From contig JAQOTA010000050.1 of NCBI GenBank assembly GCA_029532415.1, forward strand, positions 6,510,001 through 6,574,000: 64,000 nucleotides of DNA, given 5' to 3'. The DNA comes from Marasmius tenuissimus. Taxonomy: Eukaryota > Basidiomycota > Agaricomycetes > Agaricales > Marasmiaceae. The translations under genes were made by a program, and so were the position numbers. Shown here piece by piece: positions 51,798 through 61,826 of this stretch. Under the pieces are notes generated by a model. It saw nothing but the letters and a program-made list of their open reading frames with translations. It had not been told where the DNA came from and made no database searches. Within the stretch, counting starts at the first letter, position 1; each line of letters begins with the position of its first letter.

Positions 51798-53753
51798 TTA
51801 AACTTGTTGATCGGATGTAGACTGGGGAACGTAAACAGCAACGATAGCAACATCCGGGGTAGTAATAGGTTGAATAACGGTTTGGGTAGGAATGACTGGA
51901 GGTTCGGTGAGATTGTGCACGTTGGTGTTGGGGCACGATGCACGAATCTCAATACTGCCGTCAGGGAAATACAGGCACTCGTTGAAGCCTGCAGGGATAC
52001 CCTGGACCTCAAGTTGAGGCATTAAACGATTGAGTAGGCTGATGACTTCGAGCCGAGAGTCGACATCACGGAAGTCAACTGTCTGCAACCAGCGGAGCGC
52101 CCAAAGAGCGCTGTCCTCGATTTCCGCTACTGATACGCACTCGGAGCGTAGGAACTCCGCAAGATCGGGTAGAGTGAGGTTGGTTGGGTCGCCTTCAAAG
52201 GAAGTCTCCTTCAATGGCGCAGGGTAATAGATGGGTGATTGGGTAAGATAGGCTTTGTAGTAGCCCGGGGTGAGAATCAACTCAACAAATAAGATCTGGT
52301 AGCGGTGCCGGAGTACCGGTGATGCTCCCTTGCGATTTGATGGGCTACGACAGTAAAAGAATCGAAAGCCGCGAGCTGAACGAGTGGAAATGGAATAGTC
52401 GGGGTAGACGATGAGTCCAGGGCGAGTTCCGTCTCGAGCAGCGATATTGGATAGCCATATGAAATAGCGGTGCAATGGTTCCTTCTTAGAAGGTTGGAGG
52501 ATCTTGGATCCTTGAGTGGACAATGAATCTGAGCCAACAAGATCATTGTTAGAATGGAGTTGTGCTTCAAACAAAGCTTGCGTACCTGAGGTATCAGGTG
52601 TGATATCCATCGGGACCAATTCGGTCGTGATTGGAGTTGAACCCACTACGGCGCCTAACTGGGGTAGATTGGCGCCAAGGGGAGCAGCATTGATAGCCGC
52701 TGAGCTGGACTGACCAACGGCGATAGGTATGGATGGGGAGTTGATGGCTTGTGATGTGGATGACGATCCGATGCCACCACGACCACCAAATATAGCGGGA
52801 CGGAAATGAACCTGGAGAAGATAATTCTCCACCTCGGACCTGTCCTTCTTGGGCTTTCCCTGAACGCCACGCACAGCCTCCTTCAAGAAGCTGAAGCAGC
52901 GACGTTGAACCTTCTCGGTCTTGTCAGACTTTAGCACGAGAATGCATTTGTCAATGTCGTTGACTGTTGCTACCGAGAACTTCGGATAGAAAGGTCTCCC
53001 GGAGACACTACGTTTGGGAATGGGGATGCCTTTCTCCCAGTTGGCCTGTGCGACTGAGTAGTCTTCGCCAGCACGGTACGTGCCGTCGTCCCAAGGAGGA
53101 GTAGAGTACGCATTGGAGATGGTGAGGTCAATAGTGGTGGGATTGGAAGATGGAGTCCCGTCGTTATCAACCACCATAGAGTCGGGATTGGGTGAGGAAG
53201 AGGTAGTCGAGTGGGATAAGTCCTGAATACGACGTTTCTTGCCCTTTCTTTCGGAGCTGAGGTCGCGAAGTTGAGTGAGTTCAGTTTGGGCCAATACTAA
53301 CTCCTCTTGAACCCCAGCCAATTTGGTGAGTGATGCCTCGAGTTCAACCTTGACCTTCTCGTAGTCGGCCTCGATGTCATCGCAACGTCTATTGACACTT
53401 TTCCAGCGTCCCGTGAGAACCTGGTTCTCGTGTTCGATCTGAGCAAATCTGGCTTGCTGTGTGTTGATGGTGCCTTGCAACCCGGAATTTCTGACGATAG
53501 CATCGTTCCGGGCAATACAAGCCGCCTTGAATTGCGCCCTTTCACTGACAGATGCATTGCCGCAATGAAGCAAAAATGCCTCGCAGTTGTCGCATCCAGC
53601 ATCGTGAGCAACCTGATAGAAAAACTCGTCAAAACTCCATTTTGGAGATGAGGGAGACTTCTCGTTGTTTGGGTTGTCCCCTCCCCCTAAGAAAGGCGCC
53701 TCCTGAGGCGTGAATCGTTGAGAAGAAGAGCCAGAATGAGCAGTAGTGAACAT
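51798..53753 (-). CDS. Extra 651-aa ORF in the envelope position of the 9.9-kb element
   Basis: ATG at 53753 (MFTTAHSGSSSQRFTPQEAP), stop at 51798. It starts 177 bases after the end of pol and ends 128 bases before the 3' LTR, on the same strand. Residues about 1-40 are Ser/Pro-rich. GCDNCEAFLLHCGN (about 54-67) carries clustered Cys/His. A heptad-like coiled coil spans about 100-165 (ENQVLTGRWKSVNRRCDDIE; ELTQLRDLSSERKGKKRR), ending in a nuclear-localisation-like GKKRR. The last 250 residues look globular (RYFIWLSNIAARDGTRPGLI; LPDLAEFLRSECVSVAEIE). No signal peptide or TM segment, so it is not a typical Env. It may be an accessory nuclear protein or a captured host gene. The intact frame implies it matters to the element. 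Confidence 0.8.
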   Translation of the reverse strand: MFTTAHSGSSSQRFTPQEAPFLGGGDNPNNEKSPSSPKWSFDEFFYQVAHDAGCDNCEAFLLHCGNASVSERAQFKAACIARNDAIVRNSGLQGTINTQQARFAQIEHENQVLTGRWKSVNRRCDDIEADYEKVKVELEASLTKLAGVQEELVLAQTELTQLRDLSSERKGKKRRIQDLSHSTTSSSPNPDSMVVDNDGTPSSNPTTIDLTISNAYSTPPWDDGTYRAGEDYSVAQANWEKGIPIPKRSVSGRPFYPKFSVATVNDIDKCILVLKSDKTEKVQRRCFSFLKEAVRGVQGKPKKDRSEVENYLLQVHFRPAIFGGRGGIGSSSTSQAINSPSIPIAVGQSSSAAINAAPLGANLPQLGAVVGSTPITTELVPMDITPDTSGTQALFEAQLHSNNDLVGSDSLSTQGSKILQPSKKEPLHRYFIWLSNIAARDGTRPGLIVYPDYSISTRSARGFRFFYCRSPSNRKGASPVLRHRYQILFVELILTPGYYKAYLTQSPIYYPAPLKETSFEGDPTNLTLPDLAEFLRSECVSVAEIEDSALWALRWLQTVDFRDVDSRLEVISLLNRLMPQLEVQGIPAGFNECLYFPDGSIEIRASCPNTNVHNLTEPPVIPTQTVIQPITTPDVAIVAVYVPQSTSDQQV

Positions 53754-53930
53754 AGCGTAGGTGGACTCGAGTAGTTGTTTGAGTCCACCACCCGATCCTG
53801 CTCTTTTTTATTATGAGTGCTTCTTCTGTCGAATTGTATCCGACGATTCTCGCAGTATATTGTACTCCGATAAACGTCGTACTTTGGCTGAGAAATTAAG
53901 CCGAGGTGATAGACTCCGAAGTTTTCAGAG

Positions 53931-56900
53931 TCAAACCCCGACGGAGTTTGTTTCTTGTCTACCCTTACGGGGTAATTGTTTCCAATCGGCTACACCCTGG
54001 AGTTCCAAATAACGATCCAGGGCAGCCAAGTCCTTACATGTTTGGTAAGACTCAATTGTTGTGTCACCCAGGTTCCACTTGATGTGGAACATGATTTTGC
54101 GGCCATCCCAATGATGACCGATTATTTCATCAACTGACCACTCCGAAGTACTTGGGTCTCCAAAGTCGTATGGATCCGCCATGGCCCGGTTTGGGAATAG
54201 CGAATCGTCATTTGGCAAATACTTTCGGAGTAACGACACGTGAAAGTTGTTGTGAACTCCTCTTTTTGCGAGTTCAGTAGGTAGTCCGATCCGGTAGTTT
54301 GACGATTCCGGTTTGGTATCGATAATTGGGTAGGGACCTACAAACTTGGGTAGCAGTTTGGTAGCTCGTCCTTTCGGTAGTTTGAGGTTCTTGGTTGAAA
54401 TAAAGACAAGGTCATTGAGCTTGAGTTCCGGGTCAGCTCGACGATGTTTGTTGGATTGATGGGTTTGTATGACTCTTGACTCAATGATGTGATCATGAGC
54501 GTCAAGTAAATGTGCCACTGCTCTATCAACAAAGTCTTTGACTCCAGGTTGAGCTGTAGCTGTTATTGGGACCTGTGCGAGCATTGAAGGCATATAGCCA
54601 CCGTCAAGTTCAAACGGTGCAAAGCCAGTCGACTCGTTTATGCTTGAATTCAGCGCAAATTCAACCATTGGTAATTTATCCACCCAATCCTTCTGGTCCG
54701 GGCGAACAAACGACCTTAATATCTGTCCGATTGAGCGGTTGACACGTTCAGTTACGCCGTCAGTTTGGGGATGATACGAGGTAGACATGAGAAGTTTAGT
54801 TCCCAGCAATTGGTGAACTTCTCGCCACCATCGTGAAGTAAACTTTGGATCCCGGTCCGAAACTATTGACCTGGGGAGTCCGTGAAGGCGAACAATTTCT
54901 CGCACAAATAACGAAGACAATTGACCCGCCGTGATATTAACATCCACAGGAATCAAGTGAACCCGTGAGGTCATTCGACAGATGACTACCCAGAGGTAGT
55001 CGTGACCTTGAGACTCTGGGAACGGACCTATAAAGTCCATACCAATAGAGTCCCATGGTTTGGTTGGAATTGGTAGACTGTGAAGCTTTCCCGCAGGCTT
55101 CAAGTTCGAGGTTTTGGACTCCAGACACTTTTTACAAGTTCTACAGAACTTATCAACCTCGCTATTGATACCAGGCCACCAGTACCAGCGACGGATGTAA
55201 TCTGAGGTACGCTGTTCGCCAAAATGGCCAACTATTGCATGTGCTTGCTCGATTATTAGTCCCCGCAAACTTTGGCCAGAGGCAGTTGATGTACCTTTCG
55301 GTACACAAAGTACAAGCTCATTTCCTCGATTTCTCGAAGTAATGAGCCCGTTTTCAACGCTGAAAGCCTTGTGGTCATCGGGTTTGGCTAGAACCTTCTT
55401 GAATAGTGCATCATGCTCGTAGCATTGTTTGATATCCGACTCGAAGGTCGCATTGTCATTGAGATTATTTGGAAGGGCTGGGTCACGTACCCGTGATTCT
55501 AGTACAGTTAGATCTTCTTCAAGATCATTGTTGACAATAGGAACTTCAGGTACGTCTGTCTCTGCATTTTCTTGGAGTTCCTCGACTTCAATATCCCTTG
55601 GAAGCTTTGCTTCCTTGAGTTTACGTCTCTCTTTGAGGCGATTGGATCGTCGTAGAGCCATTAAATGGTCTCCAACAATCTCATTGATTCGGTCATTAGG
55701 GAGATCGTCCATATTTTTATCAAGCCGTAAGTCTGCATTCACAAACTCGTGACTTTCATGCTGATCTTCATCAGTATCTGACTCGTAGTATCGGGAAAGC
55801 GCATCAGCGACTTTGTTTTGGATCCCTTTCACGTATCGGATGTCAAAATCAAACCGTGATAGATATTCCATCCATCGGGTCTGCCTACTTGACAACTTTC
55901 GTTGTGTTAGAAAGAACTCGAGAGCCTTGTGGTCAGTAACTACATGGATCCGATATCCAAGTAATTTATCTTCCCACTTTAAGAGGGCTTCAAGTATTGC
56001 AAGTGTTTCGAGTTCAAATACTCGATAGTTATGCTGGGCCGCCGTGAACTTTTTCGACATGAATCCAGCAGGACGGCACGTTTGCCAGGTCGGTCCTTGG
56101 CCATACATAGCGCCAACGCCCGATACCGACGCATCACAAATAATCCATATAGGTTCGTTGGATTTTGGATCTATTGGTTTGAGTATAGGGGCCTTGGTGG
56201 CCAAATGTTTGATGTGTTCAAACGATGACTGATGTAGGGGTAACCAACAGAAAGGTACATCGTTCTTGGTCATTTGAGATAGTACACCCATATAATGGGC
56301 CACATCAGGCATGTACGGTGCTAAGTATTGGACTAATCCAAGGAATTTTTGCACATCATTGTAGTTACGAGGTGAGCGCCACTCACGGACGCGACTCATT
56401 TTGTCTTTATCAGCGTGAATTCCTCGATCATCAATGACATGACCGAGGGTATCCAATACCTTTGAGTATAGTTCACACTTTTCGGCTTTGAGGTAGAGGT
56501 GTTGCTCTCGGAGTCGTTTGAAAACTTCTCGGAGGGCTCTCTCGTGTTCCTCAATTGTGTTTGCAAAGATGAATATGTCATCTAAATATACATGAACACA
56601 CTGTCCGATTAAGTCTCGAAATATGTGTGTCATTAACCTCTGAAAGGTTGCGGGGGCATTACAGTCCCCTTGCATCATGATATTGCTAACGTAGGTACCA
56701 AACGTAGTAGAAAATGCAGTTTTCCATACGTCAGTGACCTCGTTTCGTATCTGTTCGTAGGCATCCGACATGTCGATCTTTGACCGATATTTGTGTTTCG
56801 CTACGTCTTGCCGGATGTTATCCTGATCAGGAAATGGCGTAACGTCTTTGACAGTGTTGGCATTTCGTTGGCGATAGTCAACTATCGTCCTTAGTTTGCC

Positions 56901-57572
56901 ATTTTTCTTGGGTATGCATAACATTGGAGCTGCTTGCTCAACGGTGGACTCGACCCACCAGCCTGCACGAGTATAACGTCCAAGTTTCTCGCCGAATTCA
57001 GGCTTTAGGTAGTCGGGACACCTGGGCATGTAGTAGTGATATTTCTTGGTTTCATCTATCAACTGGATTCGATGATTGATGGCTCTGAATGGTGGGAGTT
57101 CGTCTGGGACTCCACCGAGTATATCGGCATTCCGGTGTAACCATCGGGCGCGTAGTTTTGGGATGTCGTCCTCAGTAAAAGGACCATCCACTGATAGATC
57201 TTCGAACTCAGCCTCCGCATTAGCAAGGTTTGCAGCTCGAAGTTCATTTTCCCATTCGGGTTCATGGTCCTCGTTAACAAAACCTTCAAAATGTTCAAGT
57301 ATTGAACGGTTTTGGGAGTGCTTTTTTGAGCGGGAGAACTCTTGGACGATTTCCACAATTCGGTCCATTTGTTCTGGTTTGATTTCTTCAATTTTTGGTG
57401 CATCCGACGGTTTCTCGGGATCAATCTCCTCAAGAATCACCGGAAAGTTGAATGGTAAGCTTCTATTTGCTTGTAGTAATGTGAGTCTAATGTCTTCCAC
57501 GTCGATGTCATCGTCGACTCGAACTCCACGTCTTTCGGAACGTGGGGCCTCATTCTGTGAGTTTTTCCCGAG
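53931..57572 (-). CDS. pol: Pol ORF of the 9.9-kb element (RT, RNase H, integrase), after an in-frame UGA
   Basis: The frame is continuous with the upstream Gag-protease ORF, separated only by TGA at 57573-57575; no ATG occurs for about 70 codons, so readthrough is the likely route. Counting from the GTG at 57500: RT motifs SKIDMSDAYEQI and VHVYLDDIFIF (YLDD about 305-308), RNase H starting WIICDASVSGVGAM, then VVTDHKALEFF and KVADALSRY, integrase zinc finger HAIVGHFGE...CRTCKKCLESK, and catalytic D, D, E in IGMDFIGPFP, IVSDRDPKFTSRW and HPQTDGVTERVNRS. The C-terminus has a diverged chromodomain-like segment (WSVDEIIGHHWDGRKIMFHI). It encodes the replication and integration enzymes. Confidence 0.93.
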   Translation of the reverse strand, partial: LGKNSQNEAPRSERRGVRVDDDIDVEDIRLTLLQANRSLPFNFPVILEEIDPEKPSDAPKIEEIKPEQMDRIVEIVQEFSRSKKHSQNRSILEHFEGFVNEDHEPEWENELRAANLANAEAEFEDLSVDGPFTEDDIPKLRARWLHRNADILGGVPDELPPFRAINHRIQLIDETKKYHYYMPRCPDYLKPEFGEKLGRYTRAGWWVESTVEQAAPMLCIPKKNGKLRTIVDYRQRNANTVKDVTPFPDQDNIRQDVAKHKYRSKIDMSDAYEQIRNEVTDVWKTAFSTTFGTYVSNIMMQGDCNAPATFQRLMTHIFRDLIGQCVHVYLDDIFIFANTIEEHERALREVFKRLREQHLYLKAEKCELYSKVLDTLGHVIDDRGIHADKDKMSRVREWRSPRNYNDVQKFLGLVQYLAPYMPDVAHYMGVLSQMTKNDVPFCWLPLHQSSFEHIKHLATKAPILKPIDPKSNEPIWIICDASVSGVGAMYGQGPTWQTCRPAGFMSKKFTAAQHNYRVFELETLAILEALLKWEDKLLGYRIHVVTDHKALEFFLTQRKLSSRQTRWMEYLSRFDFDIRYVKGIQNKVADALSRYYESDTDEDQHESHEFVNADLRLDKNMDDLPNDRINEIVGDHLMALRRSNRLKERRKLKEAKLPRDIEVEELQENAETDVPEVPIVNNDLEEDLTVLESRVRDPALPNNLNDNATFESDIKQCYEHDALFKKVLAKPDDHKAFSVENGLITSRNRGNELVLCVPKGTSTASGQSLRGLIIEQAHAIVGHFGEQRTSDYIRRWYWWPGINSEVDKFCRTCKKCLESKTSNLKPAGKLHSLPIPTKPWDSIGMDFIGPFPESQGHDYLWVVICRMTSRVHLIPVDVNITAGQLSSLFVREIVRLHGLPRSIVSDRDPKFTSRWWREVHQLLGTKLLMSTSYHPQTDGVTERVNRSIGQILRSFVRPDQKDWVDKLPMVEFALNSSINESTGFAPFELDGGYMPSMLAQVPITATAQPGVKDFVDRAVAHLLDAHDHIIESRVIQTHQSNKHRRADPELKLNDLVFISTKNLKLPKGRATKLLPKFVGPYPIIDTKPESSNYRIGLPTELAKRGVHNNFHVSLLRKYLPNDDSLFPNRAMADPYDFGDPSTSEWSVDEIIGHHWDGRKIMFHIKWNLGDTTIESYQTCKDLAALDRYLELQGVADWKQLPRKGRQETNSVGV

Positions 57573-57575
57573 TCA
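57573..57575 (-). promoter_or_regulatory. In-frame UGA between Gag-PR and Pol; candidate readthrough stop
   Basis: The minus strand reads AAT TGA CTC GGG AAA AAC. UGA followed by C is the leakiest stop context known in eukaryotes. Upstream and downstream frames are the same, unlike the usual -1 or +1 arrangement. Confidence 0.6.
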
Positions 57576-60500
57576 ATTTGGATTATCCTTCCGTTGAAAC
57601 TCGTTCGATCTCAATTCACGGCGCATGGCTGACCGTCTTTTGAGTTCGGCTGAGTCCTCCCCCACAGAAAGAGTAGGTGCGGGTTTACCCCGTATTAATA
57701 TCTGATCATGCTCGAAATCGAGCTGAATCCCATGCTTTCGCATGTAGTACGTGCCTATGATGGCATCATAGCGGTCGATATTGACAATATCGAAATACGT
57801 GTCGTTCTGTACCGTAGAATACTCGGTATTGACGACTGTGCCGTAGTTGAATTTGGCTCGACTGCCAATGGTACCAAGTTGCAGAGAGTGTTGCTCTGCT
57901 AACTGGTGCACCTTAATATTAGCCACCCGAGCGAAGCCCGGGCTCAAACACTCAAGTGTACATCCCGAGTCAAATAGTGTTAATGCCGTCTGACCTGCGA
58001 TCTTCACTAGAGCAACCAGTGGTCGTCTTTCCGTGGCACTTCCACGACTCGGTCGAGTAAGTGTACGTGTAGAACGTCTCAGACGCATATCTACTTTCAT
58101 AACTGACGAATTTCCGTTGTTTTCAATAGAATACAATTGATCATCAACTTTGTAGTCATTGTTGTTGAGGTCGAGAGTCGGGAAACATTCCTCTTCAACA
58201 TTGTCCTCAATCATTACAGGCGGACCACTACCCAAGAGTGGATTATAGAAATCATCGAGTGTTGTGTGCTCGGTCGTTACTTCGGGTATGCTTCCGAGCC
58301 AGTCCTCAGACTCAGACTCATCCCCATTGATGTACCCGCCATAGTCCTCATATTCCTCAAGGGTATATTCCCCTTCAGAACTTGAACCTTGTGGGTTATC
58401 TGCTGCTTCAGGACTCTCTGAGTCGTTATTTGGAACTGGAACTCCATGTTCCTGATCAGATTCACCATGATCTTCGCCTATAGCGAATAACCGGGGCTGT
58501 CCGTATCTTGAACATGTGGGATCATTAGCATAATGGCCGCTCTGGCCACAACCAAAGCACAGCTTCTTTTGTTCGGCTTCAGTCCGAGATACTTTGGGTT
58601 TATCACCCTTGGGAGGTGCGTTATTTGACTTGAATTGTCCAAATTTGAATCCTGAGCCAGGCTTACGAGTGGTAGTGCGTTCACGGTCTTTACTCCGTGA
58701 CCTACTGCGCCTTGCAGGTTTGAATCTCTTACCCCCGATCATTCTCGCTGGATCGGGTCGACCCTGAGGTCGAGAGCGGTTATTGGCATCGGGACCATGT
58801 GTTTGGTACCGATTTGAATGATTGTTAGTATTTCCAGATGATTCAGGACGATTTTTGCGATTCAGGTAATATTTCTTGAGTGCAATGTCATCCTCGTATC
58901 TCTGAACTGCACGGATCATAGTTTCAACATCGGAGTAGTCAGGGACTGCTCCTCGGTCAATCATCTCCTGTACAATGTGTTTCGGAAGACCGTCAACAAA
59001 TCTTCGTTTGAAAGTGAATTTATCAGGGAAGGTGAGCATTCGGTATGCCCACCTAGTGAGTGTATTGTAATACTCACGGATACCAACCTTGGGGTCGTAT
59101 GTAACCGCGTCAAATTTGTCTGCGGCCTCGTGAATTGTAGAGGATTGTACGCAGTGATCAAAGAGGCCAATCACAACATCCTCGAATGTCCACTGAGTTC
59201 GGAAGCGGTGAGCACCCGCAACCTCATCATTATACCAGATGAGAGCTTTACCAGTAAGTAACATCCCGGTGACTTGTACTCGGATATGTTCCATGTCCGG
59301 TCCGCTCATCTTGTTGATTATGATCCACCGTAGGATATTCAAGAGCCAGGTATCGAATACTTCAACATCGGCCTTGCCATCATACGGAGTTGGTTCAGAA
59401 ATCTTGATGGACTTTAGTCCATCAACACTGGTGATAGCAGATCCAACTTGTTCTCGAATCTGGGTACGGTATTTGTGGTGGATCCGCTTAGTCCAACGAC
59501 GGCGGGCAAAGTCTTCGAGTTTTTCAATCTCGTGTCGACGAGCTGCCCGCTCTATCTTACGACGGCGCTCAGCTTTTGATTTACCCTCGTGTCTCGAGGT
59601 TCTGATGCTTTCGTCGTACGAATATAGTGAGTCAGTTGAATATTCACTATCATAATTTTCATCTGAGGACTCATCACCCCACGGTGTGCGTCTTCTTTTG
59701 CCACCATCATCTTTCTTAGGCGGACGACCTCTATTCGAGTCGCTATCGCTACTGTCACCGCCCGGATCCCCGGGGTTACCTCCAACTATTCCCCTTGGGC
59801 CCGGTGGAGGTGGTGGCAAACGGGCATCCTGATCATCATTGGTGTAATTCCAATGATGATTAGTTGAGTGGTCCCGATTGTTACGGGTAAAATTAGTCGG
59901 ATCTCGGGATCCGGTGGGCGTTGAATTGAAATTTTTCAACGCCTCTCGGTAGTCTCGATCCCATACTTCTCGTGGCGTAGTTGCCTTATCCACGGGCATG
60001 GCATCTTCATCAAAGCCTATCCCTTGATCTTGGATACTCGAGTGTCCGGTTTCCCTTCGCTCATGATTACGCATACGCTGGGCATTTACCCGGTCTTTCC
60101 ATGTGAGTGAGTTCTCATTTTTCAGTGTCTCATTCGCAGAGTCTGATGGTTTATTTGTTTGCTTGTTACGATGATAGAGGACTTCGTCCTCGTCCGGGAC
60201 CTGCATGACCGTAGCGGCAAACGGAGATCTGGGTTTCCGGATTGGTTCAGTTGGTAGTACTGGCTGTACCACCGTTGGTAATTGAACCCTTGAAGATGAT
60301 GCCACGGGAGGTGGCGTTGATTGTTGTGTTATGTGGGTGACACCCACATTGGATAACCGCGACTCAATTGGAGTGATGATTTCCGCATTGATAGCTTCAT
60401 CAATCTTTTGAATTGTAGTAAGAAAATCCTGTTTCAATATAGGTCCGGTTGAAACCTTTGTATTCAGAGGTGAGAGCGGAATAACTGACGTGGGGTCAAT

Positions 60501-60690
60501 AGATTCTTCTACTCCCAGTACGTATGACGCTACTGTTTCGAATCGGCGCTCATGCGCCGTCTGAACCTTCGCAAGTTCAATGGAGAATTTGGTACCAATG
60601 GTGAGGAAGTCCTCTTTCACGGACGTTCTCAACTCATCAATATATTGACTAAGTTCAAGGGCCGTTGTTGTACGGCGTGGTTTCTTCGGG
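57573..60690 (-). CDS. gag: Gag and aspartic protease ORF of the 9.9-kb element
   Basis: About 1,020-1,040 aa, ending at the TGA 57573-57575. The frame is open upstream of the TTG at 60632 (ALELSQYIDELRTSVKED), overlapping ORF1 in the -1 frame, and the first ATG is about 145 codons in, so it is probably not started independently. Features in order: a Pro-rich, low-complexity N-terminal third, a basic helix (SKAERRRKIERAARRHEIEK), capsid-like sequence (PTPYDGKADVEVFDTWLLNI; FDAVTYDPKVGIREYYNTLT), an SR-rich basic tract, a zinc knuckle CFGCGQSGHYANDPTC (CX2CX4HX6C) near residue 690, an acidic stretch, and an aspartic protease with LTLFDSGCT near residue 885. The product combines particle assembly and maturation. 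Confidence 0.88.
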
Positions 60691-61132
60691 ATTGATGGGG
60701 CGACCGAGTTGAGTGGTCCGCAATGAAAGTGGATTCATCTTGGCCATGAGGCCACTTCACGTTGCTGGATAAGGTACCAACACGGGAATGGAACTCGGGG
60801 TTTGATGCCGCGGTGGGTGCGGCATCGTGTTCCTGGCTACCTGCTAACCCTGATTCAGCCTGATTGTAGGTTTGTGCGAATTGAGGTAGATAGGTAGGTA
60901 CTGGGGCTACTGGAGGGTAAACAACATTCTCTGGTTGTTTCCCTCGCAATTTTTCGGAGAGCGTGGCGATAGGATTTGGGTCCCCCGCCTCGCCGATGTC
61001 TGGAATGACAGTATTTTCATTCCCAGATTGGTTGTTCCTGGGAGTGGTACTTGCCCGAGATGCTGGTTCATCGTCGGGAATTGGAGAGTTACTTCCATTG
61101 GTGGTAGACCCACGTCGTTGAGAGCCGGTCAT
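60629..61132 (-). CDS. ORF1 of the 9.9-kb element, 167 aa
   Basis: ATG at 61132 (MTGSQRRGSTTNGSNSPIPD), first ATG after the 5' LTR. The stop TGA at 60629-60631 overlaps the next ORF, which is in the -1 frame. The product is hydrophilic and disordered (Ser, Pro, Asn, Gln-rich) with no domain. It is probably the N-terminus of Gag, joined to the following ORF by ribosomal frameshifting, or separated from it by a one-base loss. Confidence 0.7.
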   Translation of the reverse strand: MTGSQRRGSTTNGSNSPIPDDEPASRASTTPRNNQSGNENTVIPDIGEAGDPNPIATLSEKLRGKQPENVVYPPVAPVPTYLPQFAQTYNQAESGLAGSQEHDAAPTAASNPEFHSRVGTLSSNVKWPHGQDESTFIADHSTRSPHQSRRNHAVQQRPLNLVNILMS

Positions 61133-61190
61133 TGTAGGGAGAGTAAAACTAATGGTAGTAATACCCTGGTATACTAGATGTTCAAAAAAG

Positions 61191-61401
61191 TGTAAAGGTG
61201 ATACGGGCTTGTTACTGCCCAGGCCTCAATCACGCGCGTGAACACGACAAGGTATTTATAACCAAGGTATGTTACTGTACGAGTGAAAGAAGAGGCTGGC
61301 GTCGAACTACTTCGACGCCAGTTTAAATACCAGTCAATACAAATATTAGTAAATAAGTTCAGGCCGGCTTCGGCATGGTGATAACTACATGGGGCGTTAC
61401 A
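61191..61401 (-). repeat. 5' LTR of the 9.9-kb gypsy element
   Basis: Promoter LTR, identical to the 3' LTR. A TATA-like TTATAAAT (plus-strand ATTTATAA, 61254-61261) lies after a 26-bp hairpin at 61296-61321. Confidence 0.96.
61296..61321. repeat. Perfect 11-bp-stem hairpin in the LTR
   Basis: CTGGCGTCGAA, a CTAC loop and TTCGACGCCAG form a perfect inverted repeat. It lies about 35 bases upstream of the TATA-like box on the minus strand, so it may be an enhancer or protein-binding palindrome. Also at 51564-51589. Confidence 0.7.
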
Positions 61402-61406
61402 GTACT

Positions 61407-61826
61407 TCTGTGACGTGTGCGTCGTCGTCATCATCATTGTCATCTTTCTGGAACACTTGCTAATTTCATGGCCGCCGCACAGACCACCCTCCCAGGTATA
61501 TAAACCCAACGCAGTCCAACTTTCGTTCATCCTTTCCTTCCCCCCAACTACCATCATCTCCCTTGCTCAGCAGACGTTGCTCTGCTCTTACAACCCTCGT
61601 ATACCTACCTCAGAACCCCGACATGAGCCATCGGTGAGAGAGCTACTCTGCGATCTACCTAAATACTAACTGAGTTACCGAGTCTTCCAGGTCTCGAGCT
61701 CGCTAGCAAAAGCAGAAGATGGTACTGCTGATTCTTGACGCGGGTTAGGTGCGTCTACATGGTTATTATCATTACAGACTTGAACGCTGATTTAAATTAC
61801 GCTGCAGGACTCTCGCAACACATCAT
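61407..61826. other. Promoter-like region without a definable gene
   Basis: TATATAAA at 61497-61504 is followed by a pyrimidine-rich leader (CATCCTTTCCTTCCCCCC) and an ATG at 61623, then a GTGAGAG donor-like and CTTCCAG acceptor-like pair. The joined frame stops after about eight codons, so either the exon model is wrong or the gene is dead. The 9.9-kb element inserted about 95 bases upstream of this TATA. Confidence 0.35.

Larger units (their letters stand above)
51459..61401 (-). mobile_element. Ty3/gypsy element, complete, 9.94 kb, with extra 3' ORF
   Basis: Two 211-bp LTRs (51459-51669 and 61191-61401) are identical by eye. The target duplication GTACT lies at 51454-51458 and 61402-61406. 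Minus-strand order: 5' LTR, ORF1 (167 aa), Gag-protease ORF, in-frame UGA, RT-RNaseH-integrase ORF, a 651-aa ORF in the envelope position, polypurine tract, 3' LTR. Identical LTRs imply a very recent insertion. Confidence 0.96.

Noticed and set aside
61623..61760. Possible small spliced gene behind the TATA at 61497
   Set aside because: The best splice gives only about eight codons before a stop.
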